Assembly (NCBI GenBank): GCA_963580455.1
Contig: OY756970.1
Location: 10,540,001 to 10,604,000, forward strand
Length of the DNA stretch: 64,000 nucleotides
Direction of reading: 5' to 3'
Source of the DNA: Euonymus europaeus
Taxonomy: Eukaryota > Streptophyta > Magnoliopsida > Celastrales > Celastraceae
Position 1 is the first letter of the stretch; each line of letters opens with the position of its first letter. Shown here in pieces: positions 50,221 through 63,000 of the stretch. The position numbers and the translations under genes are program-made. Below the pieces are notes generated by a model. It was not told the origin of the DNA. It did not search any database and saw nothing but the letters and a program-made list of their open reading frames with translations.

Positions 50221-51490
50221 ATCAAAGTTCCTCAGTGTACACTTTTTATTGTTCCTTCTATGTCAAATTTTACGAGTATAAGCTTCCTAGATTATTTAGA
50301 TGCAAAAACACCAACTTTATAAGACAAATGAACAAAAACGTTAAAAGATCCTCCATAGAGAGAGTTGAGCAACTTCGAATCACCAAAGTTGCTCGGTGTA
50401 CACTTTTTATTGTTCTTTTATGTCAAATTTTATGAGTATATGCTTCCTAGATTATTTTGATGCCAAAACCCCAACTATCAATGACAAATGGACAAAACTG
50501 TTAAATGATACTTCATAGTGAGAGTTGAGCAATTCCGGACCATCAAAGTTGCTCAATGTACACTTTTTATTGTTCTTCTACGTCTAATTTTACGAGTATA
50601 AGCTTTCTAGATTATTTCGATGCGAAAACACCAACTTTATAAGACAAATGGAAAAAAACTTTAAAAGATCCTCCATAGAGAGAGTTGAGCATCTACGAAT
50701 CATCAATGTTGCTCGATGTACACTTTTTATTTATCTTTTATGTCAAATTTTACGAGTATATGCTTCCTGGATTATTTTGATGCCAAAACCCAAAACTCCA
50801 ACTATCAATGACAAATGTATAAAACCATTAAAAGCTACTTCATAGTGAGAGTTGAGCAATTCCAGACCATCAAAGTTGCTCGGTGTACACTTTTTATTGT
50901 TCCTTCTATGTCAAATTTTACGAGTATAAGCTTCCTAGATTATTTCGAGGCGAAAACACCAACTTTATAAGACAAATGGACAGAAACGTTAAAAGATCCT
51001 CCATAGAGAGAGTTGAGCAACTTCGAATTATCAAAGTTGCTCGGTGTACACTTTTTATTGTTTTTTATGTCAAATTTTACGAGTATATGCTTCCTGGATT
51101 ATTTTGATGCCAAAACCCCAACTATCAATGACAAATGGATAAAACCATTAAAAGCTACTTTATAGTGAGAGTTGAGTAATTCCGGACCATCAAAGTTGCT
51201 CGGTGCACACTTTTTATTGTTCCTTCTATGTCAAATTTTACGAGTATAAGCTTCTTAGATTATTTCAATGCGAAAACACCAACTTTATAAGACAAATGGA
51301 CAAAAACGTTAAAAGATCCTCCATAGAGAGAGTTGAGCAACTTCGAATCATCAAAGTTGCTCGGTGTACACCTTTTATTGTTCTTTTATGTCAAATTTTA
51401 CGAGTATAAGTTTCCTAGATTATTTCGATGCGAAAACATCAACTTTATAAGACAAATGGAAAAAAACTTTAAAAGATCCTCCATAGAGAG
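50220..51490 (+). repeat. Segment repeated at +7,248 bp, copy 1
   Basis: Matches about 57,468-58,740 with offset 7,248 (50,235/57,483, 50,648/57,896, 50,883/58,131), becoming 7,249 after a 1-T difference near 51,064. Shared rare variants include GTTCCTCAGTG, AAATGAACAAAAACG, TTATTTATCTTTTATG and TTTCGAGGCG. It ends in a B/A hybrid monomer from 51,341 that combines TTCGAATCATC with AAGTTTCCTAG. Confidence 0.85.
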
Positions 51491-54400
51491 AGTTGAGCAA
51501 CTTCGAATCATCAAAGTTGCTCGATGTACACTTTTTATTGTTCTTTTATGTCAAATTTTACGAGTATATGCTTCCTGGATTATTTTGATGCCAAAACCCA
51601 AAACCCCAACTATCAATGACAAATGTATAAAACCATTTAAAGCTATTTTATAGTGAGAGTTGAGCAATTCCGGACCATCAAAGTTGCTCGGTGTACACTT
51701 TTTATTGTTCCTTCAATGTCAAATTTTATGAGTATATGCTTCCTAGATTATTTCGATGCGAAAACACCATCTTTATAGGACAAATAGACAAAAACGTTAA
51801 AAAATCCTCCATAGAAAGAGTTGAGCAACTTCGAATCATCAAAGTTGCTCGGTGTACACTTTTTATTGTTCTTTTATGTCAAATTTCACGAGTATATGCT
51901 TCCTGGATTATTTTGATGCCAAAACCCCAACTATAAATGACAAATGGATAAAACCACTAAAAGCTACTTCATAGTGAGAATTGAGCAATTCCAGACCATC
52001 AAAGTTGCTCGGTGTACACTTTTTATTGTTCCTTCTATATCAAATTTTACGAGTATAAACTTCCTAGATTATTTCGATGCGAAAACACCAACTTTATAAG
52101 CCAAATGGACAAAAACGTTAAAAGATCCTTCATAGAGAGAGTTGAGCAACTTCGAATCATAAAAGTTGCTCGGTGTACACTTTTTATTGTTCTTTTATGT
52201 CAAATTTTACGAGTATATGCTTCCTGGATTATTTTGATGCCAAAACCCCAACTATCAATGAAAAATGGATAAAACCATTAAAAGCTACTTCATAGTGAGA
52301 ATTGAGCAATTCCGGACCATCAAAGTTGCTCGGTGTACACTTTTTATTGTTCCTTTTATGTCAAATTTTACGAGTATAGGCTTCCGAGATTATTTTGATG
52401 CGAAAACACCAACTTTATGAGACAAATGGACAAAAACGTTAAAAGATCCTCCATAGAGAGAGTTGAGCAACATCGAATCATCAAAGTTGCTCGGTGTACA
52501 CTTTTTATTGTTTTTTTATGTCAAATTTTACGAGTATATGCATCCTGGATTATTTTGATGCCAAAACCCCAACTATCAATGACAAATGGATAAAACCATT
52601 AAAAGCTACTTCATAGTGAGGGTTGAGCAATTCCGGACCATCAAAGTTGCTCGGTGTACACTTTTTATTGTTCCTTCTATGTCAAATTTTACGAGTATAA
52701 GCTTCCGAGATTATTTCGATGCGAAAACACCAACTTTATAAGACAAATGGACAAAAACGTTAAAAGATCCTCCATAGTGAGAATTGAGGCATTCCGGACC
52801 ATCAAAGTTGCTCGGTGTACACTTTTTATTGTTCTTTTATGTCAAATTTTACGAGTATATGATTCCTGGATTATTTTGATGCCAAAACCCCAACTATCAA
52901 TGACAAATGGATAAAACCATTACAAGCTAATTCATAGCGAGAATTGATCAATTCCGGACCATCAAAGTTGCTCGGTGTACACTTTTTATTGTTCCTTCTA
53001 TGTCAAATTTTAAGAGTATAAGCTTCCTAGATTATTTCGATGCGAAAACACCAACTTTTTAAGGCAAATGGACAAAAACGTTAAAAGATCATCCATAGGG
53101 AGAGTTGAGCAACTTCGAATCATCAAAGATGCTCGGTGTACACTTTTTATTGTTCTTTTATGTCAAATTTTACGAGTATATGCTTCCTGGATTATTTTGA
53201 TGCCAAAACCCCAACTATCAATGACAAATGGACAAAACCGTTGAAAGCTACTTCATAGTGAGAGTTGAGCAATTCCGGACCATCAAAGTTGCTCAATGTA
53301 CACTTTTTGTTGTTCTTCTATGTCAAATTTTACGAGTATAAGCTTTCTAGATTATTTTGATGCCAAAACACCAACTTTCTTATGACAAATGGACAAAATC
53401 CTTTATAGCTCCTCCATAGAGTGAGTTGAGCAACTTCGGACTATCAAAGTTGCTCGGTGTACACTTTTTATTGTTCTTCTATGTCAAATTTTACGAGTAT
53501 AAGTTTCCTAGATTATTTTTTATGCGAAAACACCAACTTTATAAGACAAATGGAAAAAAACGTTAAAAGATCCTCCACAGAGAGAGTTGAGCAACTTCGA
53601 ATCATCAAAGTTGCTCGATGTACACTTTTTGTTGTTCTTTTATGTCAAATTTTACGAGTATATGCTTCCTGGATTATTTTGATGCCAAAACCCAAAACTC
53701 CAACTATCAATGACAAATGTATAAAACCATTAAAAGCTACTTCATAGTAAGAGTTGAGCAATTCCAGACCATCAAAGTTGCTCGGTGTACACTTTTTATT
53801 GTTCCTTCTATGTCAAATTTTACGAGAATAAGCTTCCTAGATTATTTCGATGCGAAAACACCAACTTTATAAGATAAATGGACAAAAACGTTAAAAGATC
53901 CTCCATAGAGAGAGTTGAGCAACTTCGAATCATCGAAGTTGCTCGTTGTAGACTTTTTATTGTTCATTTATGTAAAATTTTACGAGTATATGCTTCCTGG
54001 ATTATTTTGATGCCAAAACCCCAACTATCAATGACAAATGGATAAAACCATTTAGATCTACTTCATAGTGAGAGTTGAGCAATTCCGGACCATCAAAGTT
54101 GCTCGGTGTACACTTTTTATTGTTTCTTCTATGTCGAATTTTACGAGTATAGGCTTCCTAGATTATTTTGATGCGAAAACACCAACTTTATAAGACAAAT
54201 GGACAAAAACGTTAAAATATCCTCCATAGAGAGAGTTGAGCAACTTCGAATCATCAAAGTTGCTCAGTGTACACTTTTTATTGTTATTTTATGTCAAATT
54301 TTACGAGTATATCCTTCCTGGATTATTTTGATGCCAAAACCGCAACTATCATTGACAAATGGACAAAACCGTTAAAAGCTACTTCATAGTGAGATTTGAG

Positions 54401-54738
54401 CAATTCCGGACCATAAAAGTTGCTCGGTGTACACTTTTTATTGTTCTTCTATGTCACATTTTACGAGTATAAGCTTCCTAGATTATTTCGACGTCAAAAC
54501 CCCAAATTTCTTATGACAAATGGACAAAACCGTTTATAGCTCCTCCATAGAGTGAGTTGAGCAACTTCGGACTATCAAAGTTGCTCGGTGTACACTTTTT
54601 ATTGTTCTTTTATGTCAAATTTTACGAGTATATGCTTCCTGGATTATTTTGATGCCAAAACCCCAACTATCAATGACAAACGGATAAAACCATTAAAAGC
54701 TACTTCATAGTGAGAGTTGAGCAATTCCGGACCATCAA
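51490..54738 (+). repeat. ~3.2-kb segment, copy 2 (offset 4,192 then 4,513)
   Basis: Second copy of 47,300-50,220, longer by one A-B dimer (about 51,993-52,310, with TATATCAAATTTT and ATAAGCCAAATGG). Substitutions are scattered (for example TTTTTGTTGTTC near 53,304 and 53,627, CTCCACAG near 53,574). The match to copy 1 stops at about 54,738, where this copy reads AAGTTGCTCGTTG and copy 1 reads AAGTTCCTCAGTG. Confidence 0.84.
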
Positions 54739-57470
54739 AGTTGCTCGTTGTACACTTTTTATTGTTTCTTCTATGTCAAATTTTAGAATATAGGATTCCT
54801 AGGTTATTTCAATGCGAAAACACCAACTTTATAAGACGAATGGACAAAAACGTTAAAAGATCCTCCATAGAGAGAGTTGAGCAACTTCGAATCATCAAAG
54901 TTGCTCGGTGTAGACTTTTTATTCTTCATTTATGTCAAATTTTACGAGTATATGCTTCCTGGATTTTTTTGATGCCAAAACCCCAACTATCAATGACAAA
55001 TGGATAAAACCATTAAAAGCTACTTTATAGTGAGAGTTGAGTAATTCCGGACCATCAAAGTTGCTCGGTGTACACTTTTTATTGTTCCTTCTATGTCAAA
55101 TTTTACGAGTATAAGCTTCTTAGATTATTTCAATGCGAAAACACCAACTTTATAAGACAAATGGACAAAAACGTTAAAAGATCCTCCATAGAGAGAGTTG
55201 AGCAACTTCGAATCATCAAAGTTGCTCGGTGTACACCTTTTATTGTTCTTTTATGTCAAATTTTACGAGTATAAGTTTCCTGGATTATTTTGATGCCAAA
55301 ACATCAACTTTATAAGACAAATGGAAAAAAACTTTAAAAGATCCTCCATAGAGAGAGTTGAGCAACTTCGAATCATCAAAGTTGCTCGATGTACACTTTT
55401 TATTGTTCTTTTATGTCAAATTTTACGAGTATATGCTTCCTGGATTATTTTGATGCCAAAAGCCAAAACTCCAACTATCAATGACAAATGTATAAAACCA
55501 TTAAAAGCTACTTCATAGTGAGAGTTGAGCAATTCCAGACCATCAAAGTTGCTCGGTGTACACTTTTTATTGTTCCTTCTATGTCAAATTTTACGAGAAT
55601 AAGCTTCCTAGAATATTTCGATGCGAAAACACCAACTTTATAAGACAAATGGACAAAAACGTTAAAAGATCCTCCATAGAGAGAGTTGAGCAACTTCGAA
55701 TCATCAAAGTTGCTCGGTGTACACTTTTTATTGTTTTTTTTATGTCAAATTTTACGATTATATGCTTCCTGGATTATTTTGATGGCAAAACCCCAACTAT
55801 CAATGACAAATGGATAAAACCATTAAAAGCTACTTCATAGTGAGAGTTGAGTAATTCCGGACCATCAAAGTTGCTCGGTGTACACTTTTTATTGTTCCTT
55901 CTATGTCAAATTTTACGAGAATAAGCTTCCTAGATTATTTCGATGCGAAAACACCAACTTTATAAGACAAATGGACAAAAACGTTAAAAGATCCTCCATA
56001 GAGAGAGTTGAGCAACTTCGAATCATCAAAGTCGCTCGGTGTACACTTTTTATTGTTTCTTCTATGTCAAATTTTACAAGTATAGGCTTCCTAGATTATT
56101 TTGATGCGAAAATACCAACTATATAAGACAAATGGACAAAAACGTTAAAATATCCTCCATAGAGAGAGTTGAGCAACTTCGAATCATCAAAGTTGCTCAG
56201 TGTACACTTTTTATTCTTATTTTATGTCAAATTTTACGAGTATATCCTTCCTGGATTATTTTGATTCCAAAACCGCAACTATCATTGACAAATGGACAAA
56301 ACCGTTAAAAGCTACTTCATAGTGAGATTTGTGCAATTCCGGACCATAAAAGTTGCTCGGTGTACACTTTTTATTGTTCTTCTATGTCACATTTTACGAG
56401 TATAAGCTTCCTAGATTATTTCGACGTGAAAACCCCAAATTTCTTATGACAAATGGACAAAACCGTTCATAGCTCCTCCATAGAGTGAGTTGAGCAACTT
56501 CGGACTATCAAAGTTGCTCGGTGTACACTTTTTATTGTTCTTTTATGTCAAATTTTACGAGTATATGCTTCCTGGATTATTTTGATGCCAAAACCCCAAC
56601 TATCAATGACAAACGGATAAAACCATTAAAAGCTACTTCATAGTGAGAGTTGAGCAATTCCGGACCATCAAAGTTGCTCGTTGTACACTTTTTATTGTTT
56701 CTTCTATGTCAAATTTTAGAATATAGGATTCCTAGGTTATTTCAATGCGAAAACACCAACTTTATAAGACGAATGGACAAAAACGTTAAAAGATCCTCCA
56801 TAGAGAGAGTTGAGCAACTTCGAATCATCAAAGTCGCTCGGTGTACACTTTTTATTGTTTCTTCTATGTCAAATTTTACAAGTATAGGCTTCCTAGATTA
56901 TTTTGATGCGAAAATACCAACTATATAAGACAAATGGACAAAAACGTTAAAATATCCTCCATAGAGAGAGTTGAGCAACTTCGAATCATCAAAGTTGCTC
57001 AGTGTACACTTTTTATTGTTATTTTATGTCAAATTTTACGAGTATATCCTTCCTGGATTATTTTGATTCCAAAACCGCAACTATCATTGACAAATGGACA
57101 AAACCGTTAAAAGCTACTTCATAGTGAGATTTGTGCAATTCCGGACCATAAAAGTTGCTCGGTGTACACTTTTTATTGTTCTTCTATGTCACATTTTACG
57201 AGTATAAGCTTCCTAGATTATTTCGACGTGAAAACCCCAAATTTCTTATGACAAATGGACAAAACCGTTCATAGCTCCTCCATAGAGTGAGTTGAGCAAC
57301 TTCGGACTATCAAAGTTGCTCGGTGTACACTTTTTATTGTTCTTTTATGTCAAATTTTACGAGTATATGCTTCCTGGATTATTTTGATGCCAAAACCCCA
57401 ACTATCAATGACAAATGGATAAAACCATTAAGATCTACTTCATAGTGAGAGTTGAGCAATTCCGGACCAT
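54739..57470 (+). repeat. Interleaved 1,933-bp and 802-bp duplications
   Basis: An A' variant with TTTTAGAATATAGGATTCC occurs at 54,717-54,890 and again at 56,650-56,822 (offset 1,933 = 12 monomers). A 5-monomer block with AAGTCGCTCGG, ACTATATAAGAC, TATATCCTTCC, GATTCCAAAACCGC and CGACGTGAAAACC starts at about 56,031 and repeats at 56,833 (offset 802). The odd 5-mer means the A/B register shifts between copies. The second 802-bp copy ends at about 57,470. Confidence 0.82.
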
Positions 57471-60050
57471 CAAAGTTCCTCAGTGTACACTTTTTATTGT
57501 TCCTTCTATGTCAAATTTTACGAGTATAAGCTTCCTAGATTATTTAGATGCAAAAACACCAACTTTATAAGACAAATGAACAAAAACGTTAAAAGATCCT
57601 CCATAGAGAGAGTTGAGCAACTTCGAATCACCAAAGTTGCTCGGTGTACACTTTTTATTGTTCTTTTATGTCAAATTTTATGAGTATATGCTTCCTAGAT
57701 TATTTTGATGCCAAAACCCCGACTATCAATGACAAATGGACAAAACTGTTAATTGATACTTCATAGTGAGAGTTGAGCAATTCCGGACCATCAAAGTTGC
57801 TCAATGTACACTTTTTGTTGTTCTTCTACGTCTAATTTTACGAGTATAAGCTTTCTAGATTATTTCGATGCGAAAACACCAACTTTATAAGACAAATGGA
57901 AAAAAACTTTAAAAGATCCTCCATAGAGAGAGTTGAGCATCTTCGAATCATCAAAGTTGCTCGATGTACACTTTTTATTTATCTTTTATGTCAAATTTTA
58001 CGAGTATATGCTTCCTGGATTATTTTGATGCCAAAACCCAAAACTCCAACTATCAATGACAAATGTATAAAACCATTAAAAGTTACTTCATAGTGAGAGT
58101 TGAGCAATTCCAGACCATCAAAGTTGCTCGGTGTACACTTTTTATTGTTCCTTCTATGTCAAATTTTACGAGTATAAGCTTCCTAGATTATTTCGAGGCG
58201 AAAACACCAACTTTATAAGACAAATGGACAGAAACGTTAAAAGATCCTCCATAGAGAGAGTTGAGCAACTTCGAATTATCAAAGTTGCTCGGTGTACACT
58301 TTTTATTGTTTTTTTATGTCAAATTTTACGAGTATATGCTTCCTGGATTATTTTGATGCCAAAACCCCAACTATCAATGACAAATGGATAAAACCATTAA
58401 AAGCTACTTTATAGTGAGAGTTGAGTAATTCCGGACCATCAAAGTTGCTCGGTGTACACTTTTTATTGTTCCTTCTATGTCAAATTTTACGAGTATAAGC
58501 TTCTTAGATTATTTCAATGCGAAAACACCAACTTTATAAGACAAATGGACAAAAACGTTAAAAGATCCTCCATAGAGAGAGTTGAGCAACTTCGAATCAT
58601 CAAAGTTGCTCGGTGTACACCTTTTATTGTTCTTTTATGTCAAATTTTACGAGTATAAGTTTCCTAGATTATTTCGATGCAAAAACATCAACTTTATAAG
58701 ACAAATGGAAAAAAACTTTAAAAGATCCTCCATAGAGAGAGTTGAGCAACTTCGAATCATCAAAGTTGCTCGATGTACACTTTTTATTGTTCTTTTATGT
58801 CAAATTTTACGAGTATATGCTTCCTGGATTATTTTGATGCCAAAACCCAAAACTCCAACTATCAATGACAAATGTATAAAACCATTAAAAGCTACTTCAT
58901 AGTGAGAGTTGAGCAATTCTAGACCATCAAAGTTGCTCGGTGTACACTTTTTATTGTTCCTTCTATGTCAAATTTTACGAGAATAAGCTTCCTAGATTAT
59001 TTCGATGCGAAAACACCAACTTTATAAGAAAAATGGACAAAAACGTTAAAAGATCCTCCATAGAGAGAGTTGAGCAACTTCGAATCATCAAAGTTGCTCG
59101 GTGTACACTTTTTATTGTTTTTTTATGTCAAATTTTACGATTATATGCTTCCTGGATTATTTTGATGGCAAAACCCCAACTATCAATGACAAATGGATAA
59201 AACCATTAAAAGCTACTTCATAGTGAGAGTTGAGTAATTCCGGACCATCAAAGTTGCTCGGTGTACACTTTTTATTGTTCCTTCTATGTCAAATTTTACG
59301 AGAATAAGCTTCCTAGATTATTTCGATGCGAAAACACCAACTTTATAAGACAAATGGACAAAAACGTTAAAAGATCCTCCATAGAGAGAGTTGAGCAACT
59401 TCGAATCATCAAAGTCGCTCGGTGTACACTTTTTATTGTTTCTTCTATGTCAAATTTTACAAGTATAGGCTTCCTAGATTATTTTGATGCGAAAACACCA
59501 ACTATATAAGACAAATGGACAAAAACGTTAAAATATCCTCCATAGAGAGAGTTGAGCAACTTCGAATCATCAAAGTTGCTCAGTGTACACTTTTTATTGT
59601 TATTTTATGTCAAATTTTACGAGTATATCCTTCCTGGATTATTTTGATGCCAAAACCGCAACTATCATTGACAAATGGACAAAACCGTTAAAAGCTACTT
59701 CATAGTGAGATTTGAGCAATTCCGGACCATAAAAGTTGCTCGGTGTACACTTTTTATTGTTCTTCTATGTCACATTTTACGAGTATAAGCTTCCTATATT
59801 ATTTCGACGTGAAAACCCCAAATTTCTTATGACAAATGGACAAAACCGTTCATAGCTCCTCCATAGAGTGAGTTGAGCAACTTCGGACTATCAAAGTTGC
59901 TCGGTGTACACTTTTTATTTTTCTTTTATGTCAAATTTTACGAGTATATGCTTCCTGGATTATTTTGAAGCCAAAACCCCAACTATCAATGACAAACGGA
60001 TAAAACCATTAAAAGCTACTTCATAGTGAGAGTTGAGCAATTCCAGACCA
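57471..60050 (+). repeat. Copies of 50.2-51.5 kb (+7,248) and 55.1-56.6 kb (+3,384)
   Basis: The left part (57,471-58,740) is the partner of 50,220-51,490. The right part matches 55,068-56,640 at an offset of 3,384 bp, falling to 3,383 bp (55,068/58,452, 55,556/58,940, 55,878/59,261). The 1-bp change is an extra T near 55,735 in the earlier copy. The two matches overlap around 58,450-58,740, as expected for a chain of successive duplications. Confidence 0.83.
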
Positions 60051-63000
60051 TCAAAGTTGCTCGGTGTACACTTTTTATTGTTCCTTCTATGTCAAATTTT
60101 ACGAGAATAAGCTTCCTAGATTATTTCGATGCGAAAACACCAACTTTATAAGACAAATGGACAAAAACGTTAAAAGATCCTCCATAGAGAGAGTTGAGCA
60201 ACTTCGAATCATCAAAGTTGCTCGGTGTACACTTTTTATTGTTCTTTTATGTCAAATTTTACGAGTATATGCTTCCTGGATTATTTTGATGCCAAAACCC
60301 CAACTATCAATGACAAATGGATAAAACCATTAAAATCTACTTCATAGTGGGAGTTGAGCAATTCCGGACCATCAAAGTTGCTCGGTGTACACTTTTTATT
60401 GTTTCTTCTATGTCAAATTTTACGAGTATAGGCTTCCTAGATTATTTCGATGCGAAAACACCAACTTTATAAGACAAATAGACAAAAACATTAAAAGATC
60501 CTCCATAGAGAGAGTTGAGCAACTTCGAATCATCAAAGTTGCTCGGTGTACACTTTTTATTGTTCTTTTATGTCAAACTTTACAAGTATATGCTTCCTGG
60601 ATTATTTTGATGCCAAAACCCCAACTATCAATGACAAATGGACAAAACCGTTAAAAGCTACTTCATAGTGAGAGTTGAGCAATTCCGGACCATCAAAGTT
60701 GCTCGGTGTACACTTTTTATTGTTCTTCTATGTCACATTTTACGAGTATACGCTTCCTAGATTATTTCGACGTCAAAACCCTAAATTTCTTATGAAAAAT
60801 GGACAAAACCGTTTATAGCTCCTCCATAGAGTGAGTTGAGCAACTTCGAATCATCAAAGTTGCTCGGTGTACACTTTTTATTGTTCTTTTATGTCAAATT
60901 TTACGAGTATATGCTTCCTGGATTATTTTGAAGCCAAAACCCCAACTATCAATGACAAATGGATAAAACAATTAAGATCTACTTCATAGTGAGAGTTGAG
61001 CAATTCCGGACCATCAAAGTTGCTCGGTGTACTCTTTTTATTGTTCTTTTATGTCAAATTTTATGAGTATATGCTTCCTGGATTATTTTGATGCCAAACC
61101 CCAACTATCAATGAAAAATGGACTAAACCGTTAAAAGCTACTTCATAGTGAGAGTTGAGCAATTCCGGACCATCAAAGTTGCTCGGTGTACACTTTTTAT
61201 TGTTCCTTCTATGTCAAATTTTACGAGTATAAGCTTCCTAGATTATTTCGATGCCAAAACCCCAACTTTCATATAACAAATGGACAAAAACGTTAAAAGA
61301 TCCTCCATAGAGAGAGTTGAGCAACTAAGAAATCATCAAAATTGCTCGGTGTACACTTTTTATTGTTCTTTTATGTCAAATTTTTCGAGTATATGCTTCC
61401 TGGATTATTTTGATGCCAAAACCCCAACTATCAATGACAAATGGATAAAACCATTAAAAGCTACTTCATAGTGAGAGTTGAGCAATTCCGGACCATAAAA
61501 GTTGCTCGGTGTACTCTTTTTATTGTTCTTTTATGTCAAATTTTACGAGTATATGCTTCCTGGATTATTTTGATGCCAAACCCGAACTTTCAATGACAAA
61601 TGGACTAAACCGTTAAAAGCTACTCCATAGTGAGAGTTGATCAAATCCGGACCATCAAAGTTACTCGGTGTACACTTTTTATTGTTCCTTCTATGTCAAA
61701 TTTTACGAGTATAAGCTTCCTAGATTATTTCGATGCGAAAACATCAACTTTATAAGACAAATGGACAAAAACGTTAAAAGATCCTCCATAGAGAGAGTTG
61801 AGCAACTTCGAATCATCGAAGTTGCTCGGTATACACTTTTTATTGTTTTTTTATGTCAAATTTTACCAGTATAAGCTTCCTAGATTATTTCGATGCGAAA
61901 ACACCAACATTATAAGACAATTGGACAAAAACGTTAAAAGATCCTCCATAGAGAGAGTTGAGCAACTTCGAATCATCAAAGTTGCTCGGTGTACACTTTT
62001 TATTATTTTTTTATGTCAAATTTTACGAGTATAAGCTTCCTAGATTATTTCTATGCGAAAACACCAAATTTATAAGACAAATGGACAAAAACGTTAAAAG
62101 ATCCTCCATAGAGAGAGTTGAGCAACTTCGAATCATCAAAGTTGCTCGGTGTAGACTTTTTATTGTTCATTTATGTCAAATTTTACGAGTATATGCTTCC
62201 TGGATTATTTTGATGCCAAAACCCCAACTATCAGTGACAAATGGATAAAGCCATTAAGATCTACTTCATAGTGAGAGTTGAGCAATTCCGGACCATCAAA
62301 GTTGCTCGGTGTACACTTTTTATTGTTTCTTCTATGTCAAATTTTACTAGTATAGGCTTCCTAGATTATTTTGATGCGAAAACACCAACTTTATAAGACA
62401 AATGGACAAAAACGTTAAAATATCCTCCATAGAGAGAGTTCAGCAACTTCGAATCATCATAGTTGCTCAGTGTACACTTTTTATTGTTCTTTTATGTCAA
62501 ATTTTACGAGAATATGTTTCCAGGATTATTTTGATGCCAAAACCCCAACTATCAATGACAAATGGACAAAACCATTAAAAGCTACTTCATAGTGAGAGTT
62601 GAGCAATTCTGGACCATCAAAGTTGCTCGGTGTACACTTTTTATTGTTTCTTCTATGTCACATTTTACGAGTATAAGCTTCCTAGATTATTTCGACGTCA
62701 AAAGCCCAAATTTCTTATGACAAATGGACAAAACCGTTTATAGCTCCTCCATAGAGTGAGTTGAGCAACTTCGAATCATCAAAGTTGCTCGGTGTAGACT
62801 TTTTATTGTTCATTTATGTCAAATTTTACGAGTATATGCTTCCTGGATTATTTTAATGCCAAAACCCCAACTATCAATGACAAATGGATAAAACCATTAA
62901 GATCTACATCATAGTGAGAGTTGAGCAATTCCGGACCATCAAAGTTACTCGGTGTACACTTTTTATTATTCCTTCTATGTCTAATTTTACGAGTATAAGC

